11,653 bases of DNA from Candidatus Latescibacterota bacterium (GTDB taxonomy: Bacteria; JAAXHH01; JACQVL01), in assembly GCA_016209865.1 (NCBI GenBank), contig JACQVL010000190.1, positions 1 to 11,653 on the forward strand, given 5' to 3'. The translations under genes and the position numbers were made by a program. Shown here piece after piece: positions 1 to 7,206 of this stretch (the first letter of the stretch is position 1; each line of letters begins with the position of its first letter). Under the pieces are notes generated by a model that searched no databases, had not been told where the DNA came from, and saw nothing but the letters and a program-made list of their open reading frames with translations.

Positions 1-11
1 ATCACAAGGAT

Positions 12-76
12 CGCCCCTACGGATGACCTGTTTTGATCATCAAACCTCATTAGGGGCGCAGCATTCTGAGCCCCTA
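12..76. repeat. GC-rich imperfect palindrome (REP/MITE-like)
   Basis: CGCCCCTA at 12-19 is the perfect inverted repeat of TAGGGGCG at 51-58. Between them lies a second dyad, TTTGAT (32-37) and ATCAAA (39-44) around a single C. The right arm can alternatively pair with GCCCCTA at 70-76, with a 12-nt loop. No gene is visible in the first 90 bases. The arrangement looks like a dispersed palindromic element, perhaps cut by the window edge. It could also act as a hairpin in the leader of the ABC genes. Confidence 0.5.
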
Positions 77-86
77 CTCCAGACAC

Positions 87-94
87 GAGGTGAT
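87..94 (+). promoter_or_regulatory. extended Shine-Dalgarno that points to an ATT start at 100
   Basis: GAGGTGAT at 87-94 matches the complement of the 16S rRNA 3' end over eight bases. Its GAGG core ends 9 nt before an in-frame ATT codon at 100-102. The ATG at 93-95 overlaps this site and reads a different frame that stops at 111. This site is the main reason to extend the first ABC gene upstream of its first in-frame ATG at 151. Confidence 0.5.
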
Positions 95-99
95 GCCCT

Positions 100-1839
100 A
101 TTCAACCCCTTAGACGACTGATTCCGTATATCCTGCGCTACCGGGGCACGATGACGCTCGGGTTCGTCAGCCTCCTGATGACGAACTCGATCATGCTCTT
201 AGCTCCAAAAGTGCTCCAGCGTGCGATCGACGCCCTGCGCCTCAAGGTTGAATCCCGTCAATTGCTCCTCTACGCCGGCATGTTCCTCGGGATTACGATC
301 GCCCAGGGGGTCTTCCGGTACCTCGTCCGCCAGACGGTCGGGGTCACATCCCGCCGGATCGAGTACGACGTCCGGAGCGACCTCTACCGCCACCTCCAGC
401 GCCTCCCCCTCTCCTACTACCACCGGATGCGCACCGGAGATATCATGTCCCGGTGCACGAACGACCTCCAGTCGGTCCGGAACCTGCTCGGTCCCGGCAT
501 CATGTACGCGCTGAACGCGGTCATCGTGTTCCTGGCCGTCCTGATCATCATGCTCACGATGAACGTAAAATTGACCTTGCTGTCGCTCGTCCCGATGTTC
601 ATCCTGCCGTTGTTCAGCAACCGGTTCGGGAAGCTGATGTTCGACCGGTCGAAGCAGGTGCAGGAACAGATCGCCCTGATCAGCGGGATGGCGCAGGAAA
701 GCATCTCCGGCATCCGGGTGGTCAAGGCGTACGGCCGGGAGGCCAACCGATACGCGCAGTTCCGGCAGGCGAGCCTGGATTACGTGCACAAGAGTATGGG
801 TCTCACGAAAATCGAAGGCATCCTCTGGCCGATGATGGGCCTGCTCTCCGGGCTGAGCAGCGTGATCGCCCTGTGGTACGGGGGAAGCCGGGTGATCGTC
901 TCCGCCATGACCCTGGGCGAGCTCGTCGCCTTCCAGGCGTACTTGCTCATCCTGATGTGGCCGATGATGGCCATCGGCTGGGTCGTCAACATGCTCCAGC
1001 GCGGGGCCGCGTCGATGGGCCGCATCTGCGAGCTGCTCGACACCCCGCCGGAGATTGAGGATACCAGTCAGACACGCGAGGTCCAGAGGATCGCCGGGGG
1101 CATCGAATTCCGTCACCTGACGTTCGCGTACGACGGCCGTTCCGTCCTGCGAGACATCACCCTGAAGGTCGAACCGGGCACGACCTTAGCGATCATCGGG
1201 CCGACCGGCGCCGGGAAGAGCACCCTCGTCAACCTGATTCCCCGGCTGTTCGACCCGCCGCCCGGCACGCTGTTCATCGACGGGGTCGACGTCCGGCATA
1301 TCCCGCTGCACGTGCTGCGCCGGCACATCGGCTGCGTCCCGCAGGACGCGTTCCTCTTCTCCCGGACGATCGCCCAGAACATCGCCTACGGCATCCTGGC
1401 CGCGACGGACGAGCAGGTCCGGCAGGCCGCCGAGGTCTCACAGATTCTGAAGGATGTCCAGGAGTTCCCCGACCAGTTCGACACGATGGTAGGGGAACGC
1501 GGAGTCACCCTCTCCGGCGGGCAAAAACAGCGCACGACGATCTCCCGCGCGGTCATCACAGACCCCCGGATTCTCATCTTAGATGATTCCCTGTCCAGCG
1601 TGGATACGTACACGGAAGAGGCGATTCTGACACGCCTGCGGACGGTCATGCGGGGACGGACGAGCCTGATCGTCTCCCACCGCATCTCGACGATCAAGGA
1701 CGCGGACTGGATCATCGTCCTGGATGACGGCCGGATCGTCGAACAGGGCACGCACGACGACTTGGTCGCCGCGGGTGGGCTGTACGCCAGCATCTACGAG
1801 AAGCAACTCCTGACGGAAGCCCTGGAGCAGGTCGAATAA
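100..1839 (+). CDS. ABC exporter half-transporter, degenerate NBD
   Basis: Membrane transporter subunit with an N-terminal six-helix exporter domain (about residues 1-290) fused to a nucleotide-binding domain; numbering is from the Met codon at 151. Seen: Walker A GPTGAGKST 350-358, Q-loop Q398, signature LSGGQ 454-458, Walker B LDD 477-479, H-loop H510. Asp479 replaces the usual catalytic Glu, as in the degenerate partner of heterodimeric exporters such as TM287/288. The first in-frame ATG (151) gives 562 residues and cuts into the first helix region. In-frame codons from ATT at 100 add a typical start (QPLRRLIPYILRYRG), behind the Shine-Dalgarno site at 87-94. ATT initiation, or a one-base frameshift from ATG 93, is therefore likely. 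The next ABC gene starts 14 nt downstream and is the probable partner. The substrate cannot be told; multidrug or lipid export is usual for this family. Confidence 0.9.
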   Translation: MQPLRRLIPYILRYRGTMTLGFVSLLMTNSIMLLAPKVLQRAIDALRLKVESRQLLLYAGMFLGITIAQGVFRYLVRQTVGVTSRRIEYDVRSDLYRHLQRLPLSYYHRMRTGDIMSRCTNDLQSVRNLLGPGIMYALNAVIVFLAVLIIMLTMNVKLTLLSLVPMFILPLFSNRFGKLMFDRSKQVQEQIALISGMAQESISGIRVVKAYGREANRYAQFRQASLDYVHKSMGLTKIEGILWPMMGLLSGLSSVIALWYGGSRVIVSAMTLGELVAFQAYLLILMWPMMAIGWVVNMLQRGAASMGRICELLDTPPEIEDTSQTREVQRIAGGIEFRHLTFAYDGRSVLRDITLKVEPGTTLAIIGPTGAGKSTLVNLIPRLFDPPPGTLFIDGVDVRHIPLHVLRRHIGCVPQDAFLFSRTIAQNIAYGILAATDEQVRQAAEVSQILKDVQEFPDQFDTMVGERGVTLSGGQKQRTTISRAVITDPRILILDDSLSSVDTYTEEAILTRLRTVMRGRTSLIVSHRISTIKDADWIIVLDDGRIVEQGTHDDLVAAGGLYASIYEKQLLTEALEQVE

Positions 1840-1853
1840 ACAGGGGGGAACGG

Positions 1854-3707
1854 ATGAACGGGTCGGACCGCGACGATGAGGTGGTCGGCAAGGCGTACGA
1901 CAGCGTCCTGATGCGGCGGCTGTTGCGGTATCTCATCCCGTACAAGCTCCAGGTGGCCGTGTCGGTCGTCTTGCTGCTCGGCGTCTCCGGACTGCGACTG
2001 GTCGGGCCGTACCTGACGAAGATCGCCATCGATACCCACATCGCCCACGGCGACATGGCCGGGCTGAACCGGGTTGGTCTGCTGTACGTGCTCATCATGG
2101 CCGCGACGTTTGTCCTGCGGTACGGGCAGATCTACCTGACGAACCTGACCGGCCAGCGGGTGATGTACGACCTGCGGATGGCGGTGTACGCACACCTGCA
2201 GCGCCTGTCGCTGTCGTTCTTCGACCGGAACCCGGTCGGTCGGCTGATCACGCGCGTGACGAACGACATCGAGGCGCTCAACGATATGTTCACATCCGGG
2301 GTGGTCACGGTGTTCGGGGACGTGTTCACCCTGGTCGGGATCATGGTGGCGATGATCACCCTGGACGCGAAACTCGCCCTCGTCTCGTTCGCCGTCCTGC
2401 CGGTGTTGTTCTACGCCGCCCTGCTGTTCCGGGTGAAAGTCCGGGCGTCCTACCGGCAGGTCCGGACGTTGATCGCCAGACTCAACGCCTCCCTGCAGGA
2501 GAGCATCTCCGGGATGTCCGTCACCCAGTTGTTCAACCGGCAGGAACGGAATTTCGAGGAATTCGACCGGGTGAACCAGGATCACCGGAACGCCCGCATG
2601 AAGACGATTTTCTATTACGCCCTGTTCTTCCCGGCGGTCGAAATCATCAGCGCGATCGCCATCGGCCTGATCATCTGGTACGGCGGGAGCCAGGTCATCC
2701 AGGGGGCGGTGACACTGGGCGCGCTGATCGCCTTCATCCAGTATGTCCAGCAGTTCTTCCAGCCGATCAGCAACCTGAGCGAACAGTACAACACGATGCA
2801 GGAGGCGATGGCCTCGTCGGAGCGCATCTTCAAACTGCTCGACCGCCAGCCGGAGGTGACGAACGCCGACTCGCCCGCCGTCCTGCCCGCCGTCCGGGGC
2901 GAGATCGAATTCCGTCACGTCTGGTTTGCCTACCAGGATGAGGAATGGGTGCTGAGGGATGTCTCCTTCCGGGTGCAGCCGGGCGAGCGCGTCGCGTTCG
3001 TCGGAGCGACCGGAGCGGGGAAGACGACGATCATCAACCTGCTCTGCCGGTTCTACGACGTCCAGCGCGGCCAGATTCTCATCGATGGGGTGGACATCCG
3101 CCGGCTCGATCAGGCGGTCTTGCGCCGGCACATCGGCCTGGTGCTCCAGGACGTGTTCCTGTTCTCCGGGACGATCCAGGAGAACATCCGGCTGTGGAAC
3201 GAGGACATTCGGCCGGAACGGGTGCGTCAAGCCGCCGAGTATGTCAACGCCCACCCGTTCATCAGCCGGCTTCCGAACGAGTATCAGGCGGCCTTAGGCG
3301 AGCGGGGCAGTACCCTGTCGGTCGGCCAGCGGCAACTGTTAGCGTTCGCCCGCGCCTTAGCGTACAACCCGACGATCCTCGTGCTCGATGAAGCGACGTC
3401 GAGCATCGATACGGAAACGGAGCTCTTGATCCAGGATGCGCTCGAGAAGCTCATGGCCGGGCGGACCTCGATCGTCATCGCCCACCGGTTGTCGACCGTG
3501 CAGAACGCCGACCAGATTATCGTGCTCCACAAGGGACAAATCCAGGAAGTGGGGACGCATCAGGCCCTGCTCCAGCGTGGCGGGATCTACTATAAGCTCT
3601 ACCAACTCCAGTACAAGGATCAGGAAATCCGGAGCGAGACAGCCATGCCGTCGTCCCCTGACAGCCCCCCCTCCGCCGTCGGCTCGAAGCTGGACGTGGA
3701 TCGATGA
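1854..3707 (+). CDS. ABC exporter half-transporter, canonical Walker B partner
   Basis: Second exporter subunit of 617 residues, full length for the family, with an N-terminal transmembrane domain (about 20-325) and a C-terminal ATPase domain. Seen: Walker A GATGAGKTT 384-392, signature LSVGQ 488-492 (second Gly replaced by Val), Walker B LDE with catalytic Glu513, and H-loop His544. In a dimer with the upstream product, the intact LSGGQ of the first subunit faces this subunit's intact Walker A/B. The altered LSVGQ faces the first subunit's Asp479. One active and one degenerate ATP site result, as known for heterodimeric exporters. The ATG at 1854 follows a G-rich ribosome site (1843-1848). 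The last 25 or so residues are Ser/Pro-rich and look disordered. The substrate is not readable from sequence. The stop is followed at once by a perfect hairpin. Confidence 0.93.
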   Translation: MNGSDRDDEVVGKAYDSVLMRRLLRYLIPYKLQVAVSVVLLLGVSGLRLVGPYLTKIAIDTHIAHGDMAGLNRVGLLYVLIMAATFVLRYGQIYLTNLTGQRVMYDLRMAVYAHLQRLSLSFFDRNPVGRLITRVTNDIEALNDMFTSGVVTVFGDVFTLVGIMVAMITLDAKLALVSFAVLPVLFYAALLFRVKVRASYRQVRTLIARLNASLQESISGMSVTQLFNRQERNFEEFDRVNQDHRNARMKTIFYYALFFPAVEIISAIAIGLIIWYGGSQVIQGAVTLGALIAFIQYVQQFFQPISNLSEQYNTMQEAMASSERIFKLLDRQPEVTNADSPAVLPAVRGEIEFRHVWFAYQDEEWVLRDVSFRVQPGERVAFVGATGAGKTTIINLLCRFYDVQRGQILIDGVDIRRLDQAVLRRHIGLVLQDVFLFSGTIQENIRLWNEDIRPERVRQAAEYVNAHPFISRLPNEYQAALGERGSTLSVGQRQLLAFARALAYNPTILVLDEATSSIDTETELLIQDALEKLMAGRTSIVIAHRLSTVQNADQIIVLHKGQIQEVGTHQALLQRGGIYYKLYQLQYKDQEIRSETAMPSSPDSPPSAVGSKLDVDR

Positions 3708-3709
3708 TC

Positions 3710-3737
3710 GGAGGGGCACGGCGCGTCGTGCCCCTCC
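3710..3737 (+). repeat. perfect 11-bp hairpin after the ABC genes
   Basis: GGAGGGGCACG (3710-3720) and CGTGCCCCTCC (3727-3737) are exact inverted repeats around a 6-nt loop, starting 3 nt after the stop codon. No T-run follows, so it is not a classical intrinsic terminator. It may be a REP-type element, or may stabilise the 3' end or stop transcription by another route. Confidence 0.7.
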
Positions 3738-3741
3738 AGAC

Positions 3742-3781
3742 GGAAAAAATTATTGACATTTGAGATGTCGGCTCCTACATT
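3742..3781 (+). promoter_or_regulatory. sigma70-type promoter of the HNH-scpAB-rluB-cmk unit
   Basis: A perfect -35 TTGACA (3753-3758), a 17-nt spacer and a -10 TACATT (3776-3781, 4 of 6 matches). The A/T tract GGAAAAAATTA (3742-3752) directly upstream resembles an UP element. A dyad GACAT-N5-ATGTC (3755-3769) overlaps the -35 and spacer and is a candidate operator. GACATTTGA at 3755-3763 recurs at 3798-3806 in the leader. Confidence 0.6.
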
Positions 3782-3825
3782 GAAGAATTCCCCTGGGGAC
3801 ATTTGACGGAGAGGGGTTCTCGACA

Positions 3826-4329
3826 ATGTTGAACCAGCATGTCTTAATCTTGAACAAGAATTACGAACCGTTCAGCGTCTGCACCGCCAAGCGAGCGATC
3901 GTCCTGGTCTTCCTGGGAAAGGCAGAGGTCGTCGAGCATCGGCTTGAGACGGTGCGGTCTGCGTTCCGGTCGTACCCGCTGCCGAGCATCGTCCGTCTGA
4001 TGGTGTACGTCCGGATTCCGCATAAAGGGATCATCCTGTCCCGGAAGAATATCATGAAACGGGACGGGCATCAGTGCCAGTACTGCGGGACGCCGAAAGG
4101 GCCATTGACGGTCGATCACGTCCTCCCGAAGAACCGGGGCGGAGAGGACACCTGGGAGAACCTGGTGTGCGCCTGTCTGGCGTGCAATAACCGGAAAGGG
4201 GACAAGACCGCCGAGCAGGCCAGGATGCGGTTGTTGCGGTCTCCGAAACGGCCGACCCATCTCCATTTCATCCAGAACTATGTCGGGGGCTCGGATCATC
4301 GCTGGCGCCCGTACCTGTTCCTGGAGTAA
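3826..4329 (+). CDS. HNH endonuclease family protein
   Basis: A 167-residue protein. The N-terminal part (about 1-75, beginning LNQHVLILNKNYEPF) is a conserved small domain found in front of the HNH fold in a widespread bacterial family. The HNH motif follows: zinc-type CxxC C84/C87, Asp97-His98 (the likely general base is His98), Asn112, CxxC C117/C120 and Asn121. It is a predicted metal-dependent DNA nuclease, but the family is chromosomal and often sits beside housekeeping genes, so a repair or DNA-processing role is as likely as a defence role. The ATG has a purine-rich ribosome site (GGAGAGGGG, 3808-3816). It is the first gene after the promoter at 3753-3781, and scpA follows 27 nt after its stop. 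All metal and catalytic positions appear intact. Confidence 0.88.
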   Translation: MLNQHVLILNKNYEPFSVCTAKRAIVLVFLGKAEVVEHRLETVRSAFRSYPLPSIVRLMVYVRIPHKGIILSRKNIMKRDGHQCQYCGTPKGPLTVDHVLPKNRGGEDTWENLVCACLACNNRKGDKTAEQARMRLLRSPKRPTHLHFIQNYVGGSDHRWRPYLFLE

Positions 4330-4356
4330 GGGTGGATTGTGAGAGGAGAACACTCC

Positions 4357-5127
4357 GTGGCGTACCAGGTCAAGCTGGCGAACTTCGAGGGACCGCTCGA
4401 TCTCCTGCTCTTCCTCATCCAGGAGAATGAGATCGACATTTACGATATCCCGATCGCCTTGATCACCCAGCAATACCTGGAGTACCTGGAGTTGATGAAA
4501 CTGCTCGACCTCGAGGTCGGCAGTGAGTTCCTGTTGATGGCGGCGACCCTGCTCCGGATCAAAGCGAAGATGCTCCTGCCGCGCCGGCTCCTCGACGAGG
4601 AGGGGGAGGAGGAAGACCCGCGTCAGGAACTCGTCCGCCGCCTGGTCGAATACCGGCAGTTCAAAGAACTGGCCTCCGTCCTCGGTGGGCATGAAGACGC
4701 CCAGCGCGAGGTCTTCTCCCGCCCGTCCACCGTCGGATGGAGCGCGGGCGATGGCCTCTCCGATGAGGTCGCCGACCTGCTCAAGCTCGACGTGAACCTG
4801 TGGGACCTCATCCAGGCGTTTAAGGAGGTCCTCGACCGGACCGGCGGGGAGCTGCCCCGGACAGTCGACCGTGAGTCGATCACGATCGAGGAGAAGATGG
4901 AGGAGATCCTCCACCGCCTGGCAGATTGCCAGGGCCTCTTCTTCCGAGAACTCTTCCCGAACGGCTGGTCCCGCGCCGTCGTGGTGATCACGTTTCTCGC
5001 GCTCCTGGAATTGATCCGGCTCCGGAAAGTGATCGTCGAGCAGACTGAGACCCTGGGCGAGGTCTGGCTCTGCCGGGCCGCCCCTCAGTCTGAACTCTCC
5101 GTGACGGATGGCAGAGGAGGATCGTGA
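4357..5127 (+). CDS. scpA: segregation and condensation protein A
   Basis: Kleisin subunit of the bacterial Smc-ScpAB condensin, which bridges the Smc heads and organises and segregates the chromosome. The N-terminal hallmark YQVKLANFEGPLDLLL (residues 3-18) binds Smc. A long acidic helical middle with an EEGEEED stretch and a C-terminal winged-helix segment (ITFLALLELIRLRKVIVEQ) close the kleisin. I chose GTG 4357 because AGGAG at 4344-4348 lies 8 nt upstream. A longer reading from GTG 4339 would add six residues and would place the ribosome site inside the gene. The 256-residue length is normal. scpB follows 2 nt after the stop, so translation is probably coupled. No smc gene is in the window. 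Confidence 0.93.
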   Translation: MAYQVKLANFEGPLDLLLFLIQENEIDIYDIPIALITQQYLEYLELMKLLDLEVGSEFLLMAATLLRIKAKMLLPRRLLDEEGEEEDPRQELVRRLVEYRQFKELASVLGGHEDAQREVFSRPSTVGWSAGDGLSDEVADLLKLDVNLWDLIQAFKEVLDRTGGELPRTVDRESITIEEKMEEILHRLADCQGLFFRELFPNGWSRAVVVITFLALLELIRLRKVIVEQTETLGEVWLCRAAPQSELSVTDGRGGS

Positions 5128-5129
5128 CG

Positions 5130-5774
5130 ATGAGCGATGCGTCCAAACCTGAGGAGTATGCCGCCATCATCGAAAGCGTGCTGTTCGCCACAGATACCCC
5201 CCTCTCCTTGAACGACCTGGTCGCGGTCCTCGACGGCGTGGACGCGGCGACGGTCAAACGGAGCATCGCGCACCTGAACGAGGAGTATGACGCCCATCCC
5301 CACAGCTTCCACATTACGCAGGTCGCCGGCGGCTATCAACTCTGCGCCCGGCCGCAGTACGCGCGGTGGATCAAGCGGCTCTACCGGGGAAAGGTGTCGT
5401 CCCGACTCTCCCAGGCGGCGCTCGAGTGTCTGTCGATCGTCGCCTATAAGCAGCCCATCAGCCGGACGGAGATCGAAGCCGTCCGGGGGGTGAACGTCGA
5501 AGGGGTGCTCCGGACGCTATTAGAGCGGAGCCTCATCCGTATCGCGGGCCGCGGGGAGGGTCTCGGACGCCCGCTGCTGTACGCGACGACGAACGAGTTC
5601 CTGCGGTACTTCGGGCTGAACAAGCTGTCCGATCTTCCGAAACTCGACGAACTCCAGGAGATGCTGCGCGAACGAGACCGCGAGATGCAGGAGGGTATGG
5701 ATACGGGCGATGAAGGAGTCCCGCTCTTCCCGGCTCCCCCCACTCCGGTCTTCGAACGGAGTGAGGCTGAATAA
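5130..5774 (+). CDS. scpB: segregation and condensation protein B
   Basis: Partner of ScpA in the Smc complex; it forms dimers of winged-helix domains that bind the ScpA middle region. The product has 214 residues, normal for the family. Seen: an N-terminal winged helix beginning YAAIIESVLFATDTPLSL, the middle VAGGYQLCARPQY, and a second winged helix starting LSQAALECLSIVAYKQPISR (about 93-112), ending in a charged tail. ATG 5130 is preferred: GAGGAGG (5114-5120) is 9 nt upstream, while the GTG at 5124 would be only 3 nt away and would overlap the scpA stop. The 3' end overlaps the next gene if that gene starts at 5710. Confidence 0.93.
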   Translation: MSDASKPEEYAAIIESVLFATDTPLSLNDLVAVLDGVDAATVKRSIAHLNEEYDAHPHSFHITQVAGGYQLCARPQYARWIKRLYRGKVSSRLSQAALECLSIVAYKQPISRTEIEAVRGVNVEGVLRTLLERSLIRIAGRGEGLGRPLLYATTNEFLRYFGLNKLSDLPKLDELQEMLRERDREMQEGMDTGDEGVPLFPAPPTPVFERSEAE

Positions 5775-6492
5775 ATTCTTAGCCGCCGCCGGGGTGGCTT
5801 CGCGGCGCGGCAGCGAGACGTTGATCCTCTCCGGCCGGGTGCTCGTGAACGGCCGCCCGGCGGACGGCCTGGGGACGGTGATCGACCCGGACGCGGACAC
5901 GGTCACCGTGGACGGGCGGCGGGTAGCACAGGAACGGTCGCCGGTGTACATCCTGCTGAACAAGCCGGCCGGGGTGCTGACGACCGTCTCCGATCCGTAC
6001 GGCCGCCGGACGGTGATGCACCTGCTCACGGGCGTGACGTCGCGCGTCTTCCCCGTCGGCCGACTGGATGGCGACACGGAAGGGCTGTTACTCCTGACGA
6101 ACGACGGCGAGCTGGCGCATGCGGTGATGCATCCCCGGTTCTCGTTAGAGAAAGAGTACGACGTGCTGGTCGAGGGCCGGCCGTCCACGGAATCGCTCCG
6201 GCGCTTAGCGACCGGCGTCCCGATCGACAGCCGGATGACCGCGCCCGCCACGGTGCGGGTGCGCGCGCAGGAGGCCGGAGGGACCCGGTTGTCGATCGTC
6301 CTGCACGAGGGGCGGAAACGTCAGATTCGCCGGATGTGCGCGTTCATCGGCTACCCGGTGGTAGAGCTACGGCGCGCCCGGGTCGGCCCGCTGACGGTGG
6401 ATGATGTCCCGGTCGGACAGTGGCGGCCGCTGACGGATGACGAGATCACCGCGTTGAAACAGGCGGTTGGTCTTGTGGGCGGCGCGCGATGA
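5710..6492 (+). CDS. rluB: 23S rRNA pseudouridine synthase, RluB/RsuA family
   Basis: Converts a specific uridine in rRNA to pseudouridine; RluB acts at 23S U2605 in E. coli, while the related RluE, RluF and RsuA act elsewhere, so the exact site is inferred. Seen: an S4 RNA-binding domain (VRLNKFLAAAGVASRRGSE, about 18-36), LNKPAGVLTTVSDPYGRRTV, the catalytic motif GRLDGDTEG with Asp120, and the C-terminal GRKRQIRRM. The length of 260 residues is usual. The start is uncertain. ATG 5710 overlaps scpB by 65 nt with AGGAGGG 14 nt upstream. GTG 5761 gives the classical RluB start (MRLNKFL) and a 14-nt overlap, but has a poor ribosome site. The gene ends by sharing ATGA with cmk. Confidence 0.88.
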   Translation: MKESRSSRLPPLRSSNGVRLNKFLAAAGVASRRGSETLILSGRVLVNGRPADGLGTVIDPDADTVTVDGRRVAQERSPVYILLNKPAGVLTTVSDPYGRRTVMHLLTGVTSRVFPVGRLDGDTEGLLLLTNDGELAHAVMHPRFSLEKEYDVLVEGRPSTESLRRLATGVPIDSRMTAPATVRVRAQEAGGTRLSIVLHEGRKRQIRRMCAFIGYPVVELRRARVGPLTVDDVPVGQWRPLTDDEITALKQAVGLVGGAR

Positions 6493-7205
6493 TCCTCGCC
6501 ATCGATGGCCCGGTCGCCTCAGGGAAAAGCCTCACCGCCCGCCTCATCGCGGAACGCCTGGGCATTGTCTATTTCGACACCGGGATGACGTACCGGGCGG
6601 TCGGGCTTGCGGTCATCCGGCAGGGGATCGACCCGGACGACGCGCCGGCGGTCATCCGGCTGACGGAACGCCTCGACCTGGCCATTCGGTGCGTCGATCA
6701 GGCGATGCGAGTGATCCTCGACGGCGAGGACGTGACCGATGCGCTGTGGGCGTCAGACGTGGCAGCCGTTACCTCCCAGGTCTCGACGATCCCGCGTGTG
6801 CGTGCACGCATCGTGGAGAAACAGCGTGAGGCGGTACGGTCGCTCGACGCGGTCGTTGCGGGACGGGACATCGGGACGGTCGTCTTCCCGGATGCCGTCC
6901 TGAAAGTCTACCTGGACGCAACGGCTGACGAACGGGCGAGACGCCGCTACGAAGAATTGCGCCGGAAGGGGGTGGCAGTCAGTTACGATGATGTCTACCG
7001 ATCCGTGATCGACCGGGACAAGCGGGATACGCAACGGGCTGAGAGCCCGCTCGTCCGCGCGGATGACGCCATCCTCATCGATACGACAGACCTGACGGTC
7101 GACCAGCAGGTGGACCGGGTGCTGGGATCACTGATGGCACAGATGAGCAAACAGGATGACACAGATATAGACGTTCAGAAAAAGAATTGGATTGCCGAGT
7201 CTTGA
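6489..7205 (+). CDS. cmk: cytidylate (CMP) kinase
   Basis: Phosphorylates CMP and dCMP with ATP in pyrimidine nucleotide recycling, in the cytoplasm. Seen: P-loop GPVASGKS (7-14), FDTGMTYRAV (a slight variant of the usual DTGAMYRA; the Ala-Met pair is Met-Thr here), GRDIGTVVFPDA, and the lid/substrate motif RDKRDTQRAESPL. The typical enzyme ends near DQQVDRVLG; this one carries about 20 extra polar residues (from roughly MAQMSKQDDTD), making 238. The tail may be a strain-specific extension or read-through into the flanking repeat-rich DNA. The ATG overlaps the rluB stop in ATGA, so translation is likely coupled. It is the last gene of the unit, and the large palindrome starts 2 nt after its stop. 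Confidence 0.92.
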   Translation: MILAIDGPVASGKSLTARLIAERLGIVYFDTGMTYRAVGLAVIRQGIDPDDAPAVIRLTERLDLAIRCVDQAMRVILDGEDVTDALWASDVAAVTSQVSTIPRVRARIVEKQREAVRSLDAVVAGRDIGTVVFPDAVLKVYLDATADERARRRYEELRRKGVAVSYDDVYRSVIDRDKRDTQRAESPLVRADDAILIDTTDLTVDQQVDRVLGSLMAQMSKQDDTDIDVQKKNWIAES

Positions 7206-7206
7206 A

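Noticed and set aside
1794-3254. 486-codon minus-strand frame under the second ABC gene
   Set aside because: Rich in Asp, Arg, His and Pro, with no recognisable motifs; the expected mirror of high-GC codons in the real gene.
3710-3737. Intrinsic terminator call for the hairpin after the ABC genes
   Set aside because: The stem is strong but no T-run follows on the plus strand and none is placed correctly for the minus strand; kept as a repeat instead.
3844-4914. 356-codon minus-strand frame under the HNH gene and scpA
   Set aside because: Antisense to two conserved genes and without any family resemblance.
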